Positions 5,332 to 6,516 of a DNA stretch of 6,516 nt are shown piece after piece. The translations under genes were made by a program, and so were the position numbers. The notes beneath the pieces are model-generated. The model made no database searches, had not been told where the DNA came from, and was given only the letters and a program-made list of their open reading frames with translations. Position 1 is the first letter of the stretch, and the number at the start of each line of letters is the position of its first letter. Origin of the DNA: an uncultured Clostridia bacterium (lineage in GTDB: Bacteria; Bacillota_A; Clostridia; Christensenellales; CAG-138); NCBI GenBank assembly GCA_937877295.1, contig CALFIV010000362.1, forward strand, positions 1-6,516. The letters run 5' to 3'.

Positions 5332-5970
5332 TCATATGTTCTTCTTTACGATGTCTATGTTTTCGCCCCTCAGGCCGGCCCATGCGCCGTTTCTTGCTTC
5401 CTTCGAATCCGGATGGGCGAGCAGCCACTTGTTGCGCGCGCGGAGCATCCTGTCCTCCGCGTTTCCTGCGGCGATCACCGGTTTTTCTGTATTCGTCCCC
5501 AGCGGCAGCGCCACCGCGACGCGAAAGCCCTCCGCCTCGTCCGTGTGGCAGGGCGCGTAATGCAGCGTGGTAGCATATACCTCCACCGGAACGCCCGCCG
5601 GGACGCGGAACGCCTTCACCCTTGCCGTGTCGAGCGTACCGTCCTCGATCTCGTCGACCCTGGCCAGCAGCAGGATAAAATCGTGCGTGCCGATATTGAT
5701 CTCACTGTCCCGGTGGTATTCGAGGCAGTTGAGCCTCGTATTGCGCCCCCAGCACATGCCGAGCTGGACGGGCATGCCGCCGTAGGCGCGGTCACGCAGC
5801 TCCGGGAATATCGGGCAGGCCTCAAGGCTCTCGATCCCCGGCCTGTACGCCGTGCCGCTCTCCGGCAGTTCGATCGCGAGCATGGCCTTTTGAAGCGCCG
5901 CCGTGTCATAGCCGGCAAGCACCTTGCCATAGGGGCGGAATGCATCGTCATACACAGAGTATATCGTCAT
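5332..5970 (-). CDS. DUF4867-family cupin-like protein
   Basis: A 212-residue soluble protein that I recognise as the DUF4867 family, at near-normal length. The start (MTIYSVYDDAFRPYG) and the central block with GRNTRLNCLEYHRDSEINI are characteristic. The HRDSE pattern (H86, E90), followed by LHYAPC (H137) and beta-rich segments, suggests a cupin-type barrel with H86, E90 and H137 as possible metal ligands. That assignment is my inference. No signal peptide or membrane segment is seen. The biochemical role is not established to my knowledge. A sugar-acid or ureide-type lyase or isomerase is possible only by fold analogy. It starts at an ATG with AAGGAG 10-11 bases upstream and has its own promoter. 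It is convergent with the nitroreductase and carries no LacI-type operator, so it is probably outside the regulon. Confidence 0.85.
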   Translation of the reverse strand: MTIYSVYDDAFRPYGKVLAGYDTAALQKAMLAIELPESGTAYRPGIESLEACPIFPELRDRAYGGMPVQLGMCWGRNTRLNCLEYHRDSEINIGTHDFILLLARVDEIEDGTLDTARVKAFRVPAGVPVEVYATTLHYAPCHTDEAEGFRVAVALPLGTNTEKPVIAAGNAEDRMLRARNKWLLAHPDSKEARNGAWAGLRGENIDIVKKNI

Positions 5971-6024
5971 ATCACATCAGCTCCTTGAAGAGATCATCCG
6001 GTCGGGATGGGTGTTTCTGAGCCG

Positions 6025-6053
6025 ATTATATCTCTTTTCCCGCCGCCCTGCAA
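6025..6053 (-). promoter_or_regulatory. Promoter of the DUF4867 gene
   Basis: On the minus strand TTGCAG (6053-6048), a 17-base spacer and a perfect -10 TATAAT (6030-6025). The -35 matches consensus at the first three positions only. The predicted start near 6018 leaves a leader of about 48 bases to the ATG at 5970. No AAACGTTT-type palindrome is near. Confidence 0.6.
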
Positions 6054-6152
6054 GAACGGCGTCAGAGCATGTCCGACCCGCCCGCTGATCTTCTCCGGGA
6101 TCATCCTCTTGTTTTCACGCATGACAGGGCCGTCTCTCCGATTTTCGAAAAC

Positions 6153-6187
6153 GAGCGCGCCGCTGTACGATGCGCTCATTTTTTATT
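6153..6187 (+). terminator. Terminator-like hairpin, T-run on plus strand
   Basis: GAGCGC (6153-6158) pairs with GCGCTC (6172-6177) around a 13-base loop, then ATTTTTTATT. On the minus strand the same stem is followed by GTTTTCG, so it could also stop the leftward ATPase transcript. A perfect palindrome TTTTCGAAAA (6142-6151) adjoins it. There is no convincing plus-strand gene upstream. Confidence 0.5.
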
Positions 6188-6225
6188 GATGCTTCCGTTT
6201 CCGCCTTTGAGCCGTCTGAAATTTT

Positions 6226-6245
6226 TGCGGCATCCGCAGTTTTTT
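6226..6245 (+). terminator. Short hairpin with T-run on plus strand
   Basis: TGCGG-CAT-CCGCA (6226-6238) followed by GTTTTTT (6239-6245). It is a compact 5-bp stem with a 3-base loop, 12 bases beyond the ATPase stop codon. The T-run is on the plus strand. On the minus strand the stem is followed by AAAATTT, a weak stop for the ATPase transcript. Confidence 0.45.
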
Positions 6246-6257
6246 CACGAGTCGCTG

Positions 6258-6516
6258 TCAGCGGGAAATAAGGCCCTCGTCCAGAAGGAAATCCTCAATT
6301 CCCACATACTGGATGCCGTTTTCATCCCGCCACGGTTTGATAAAGTCTTTTACAACGACAATTTTCTTGAAAGAGTCGGGTATTCGGATAAGCGAGGCGA
6401 TCTCTTGTTCCTTCTTCTCCGGATCATCAATAGATAATGCGGATTGGATATAATACCGCTCATCCCCTCTGTTGACCACAAAGTCAACTTCCAGCTGCCT
6501 GCGGATGTTCCTGCCG
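6258..6516 (-). CDS. DUF4143-type ATPase, C-terminal end (cut by window edge)
   Basis: The C-terminal 85 residues of a larger protein whose beginning lies beyond the right edge. The reading frame is open to base 6516 and gives RQLEVDFVV, then NRGDERYYIQSA, then a KKEQE segment, DSFKKIVVVKD, PWRDENGI and GIEDFLL. This block is typical of the C-terminal domain of the COG1373/DUF4143 family of ATP-binding proteins, usually 380-450 residues with an N-terminal AAA-type ATPase domain. The LEVDFVV and YYIQSA strands resemble a PD-(D/E)XK nuclease-like core. Such proteins are very common in Clostridia and Bacteroidota, and their cellular role is poorly known. A GTG at 6479 is only an internal codon, not the start. 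It ends at TGA 6260-6258. Confidence 0.85.
   Translation of the reverse strand, partial: GRNIRRQLEVDFVVNRGDERYYIQSALSIDDPEKKEQEIASLIRIPDSFKKIVVVKDFIKPWRDENGIQYVGIEDFLLDEGLISR

Noticed and set aside
5994..6189. Overlapping short frames of about 60 codons on both strands in the DUF4867-ATPase gap
   Set aside because: One contains the DUF4867 promoter and the other runs into a terminator-like hairpin. Neither has a clear ribosome binding site or a family I can name.

Overview
The window looks like chromosomal DNA of a GC-rich member of the Clostridia (Bacillota), probably an anaerobic gut-type lineage. This is inferred from the strong GGAGG-type ribosome binding sites, textbook TTGACA/TACAAT promoters, and the family mix: a LacI-type regulator, tandem HAD proteins, a small nitroreductase, a DUF4867 protein and a DUF4143-type ATPase. 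The species cannot be named from the sequence. I see no phage, IS, CRISPR, tRNA or rRNA sequence.

The core is a divergent locus centred on a 351-base control region (2770-3120). Leftward (minus strand) runs lacI-type repressor (2769-1759), then a PHP-domain metallo-phosphoesterase (1741-1028), then a PfkB-family sugar kinase (1035-157). The gaps are 17 bases and an 8-base overlap, so this is almost certainly one operon. Rightward (plus strand) runs HAD protein 1 (3121-3879), HAD protein 2 (3915-4637) and an FMN nitroreductase (4659-5204), also closely packed. Each operon has a promoter with the same hexamers and the same 17-base spacer. Each promoter carries an AAACGTTT-centred palindrome at the same position, just past the predicted start site. 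The simplest reading is that the local LacI protein represses itself and both operons together.

The co-regulated proteins are a kinase of the ribokinase/PfkB type, a PHP hydrolase and two HAD proteins, i.e. enzymes that add and remove phosphate on a small molecule, plus a flavoprotein. No transporter or glycosidase lies in the window, so the substrate cannot be named. The two HAD proteins are divergent paralogues. Both have Gly in place of the usual second Asp of motif I, and the second also has Ala at the motif II Ser/Thr position.

To the right, hairpins at 5240-5287 and 5301-5324 separate the nitroreductase from a convergent DUF4867 cupin-like gene (5970-5332, minus) with its own TATAAT promoter. 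Further right, an intergenic stretch (5971-6257) holds two plus-strand terminator-like hairpins. It is followed by the C-terminal end of a DUF4143-type ATPase gene cut by the window edge (6516-6258, minus). The left edge (1-156) has no gene but contains a probable dispersed intergenic repeat whose two ends flank a CG-rich hairpin.
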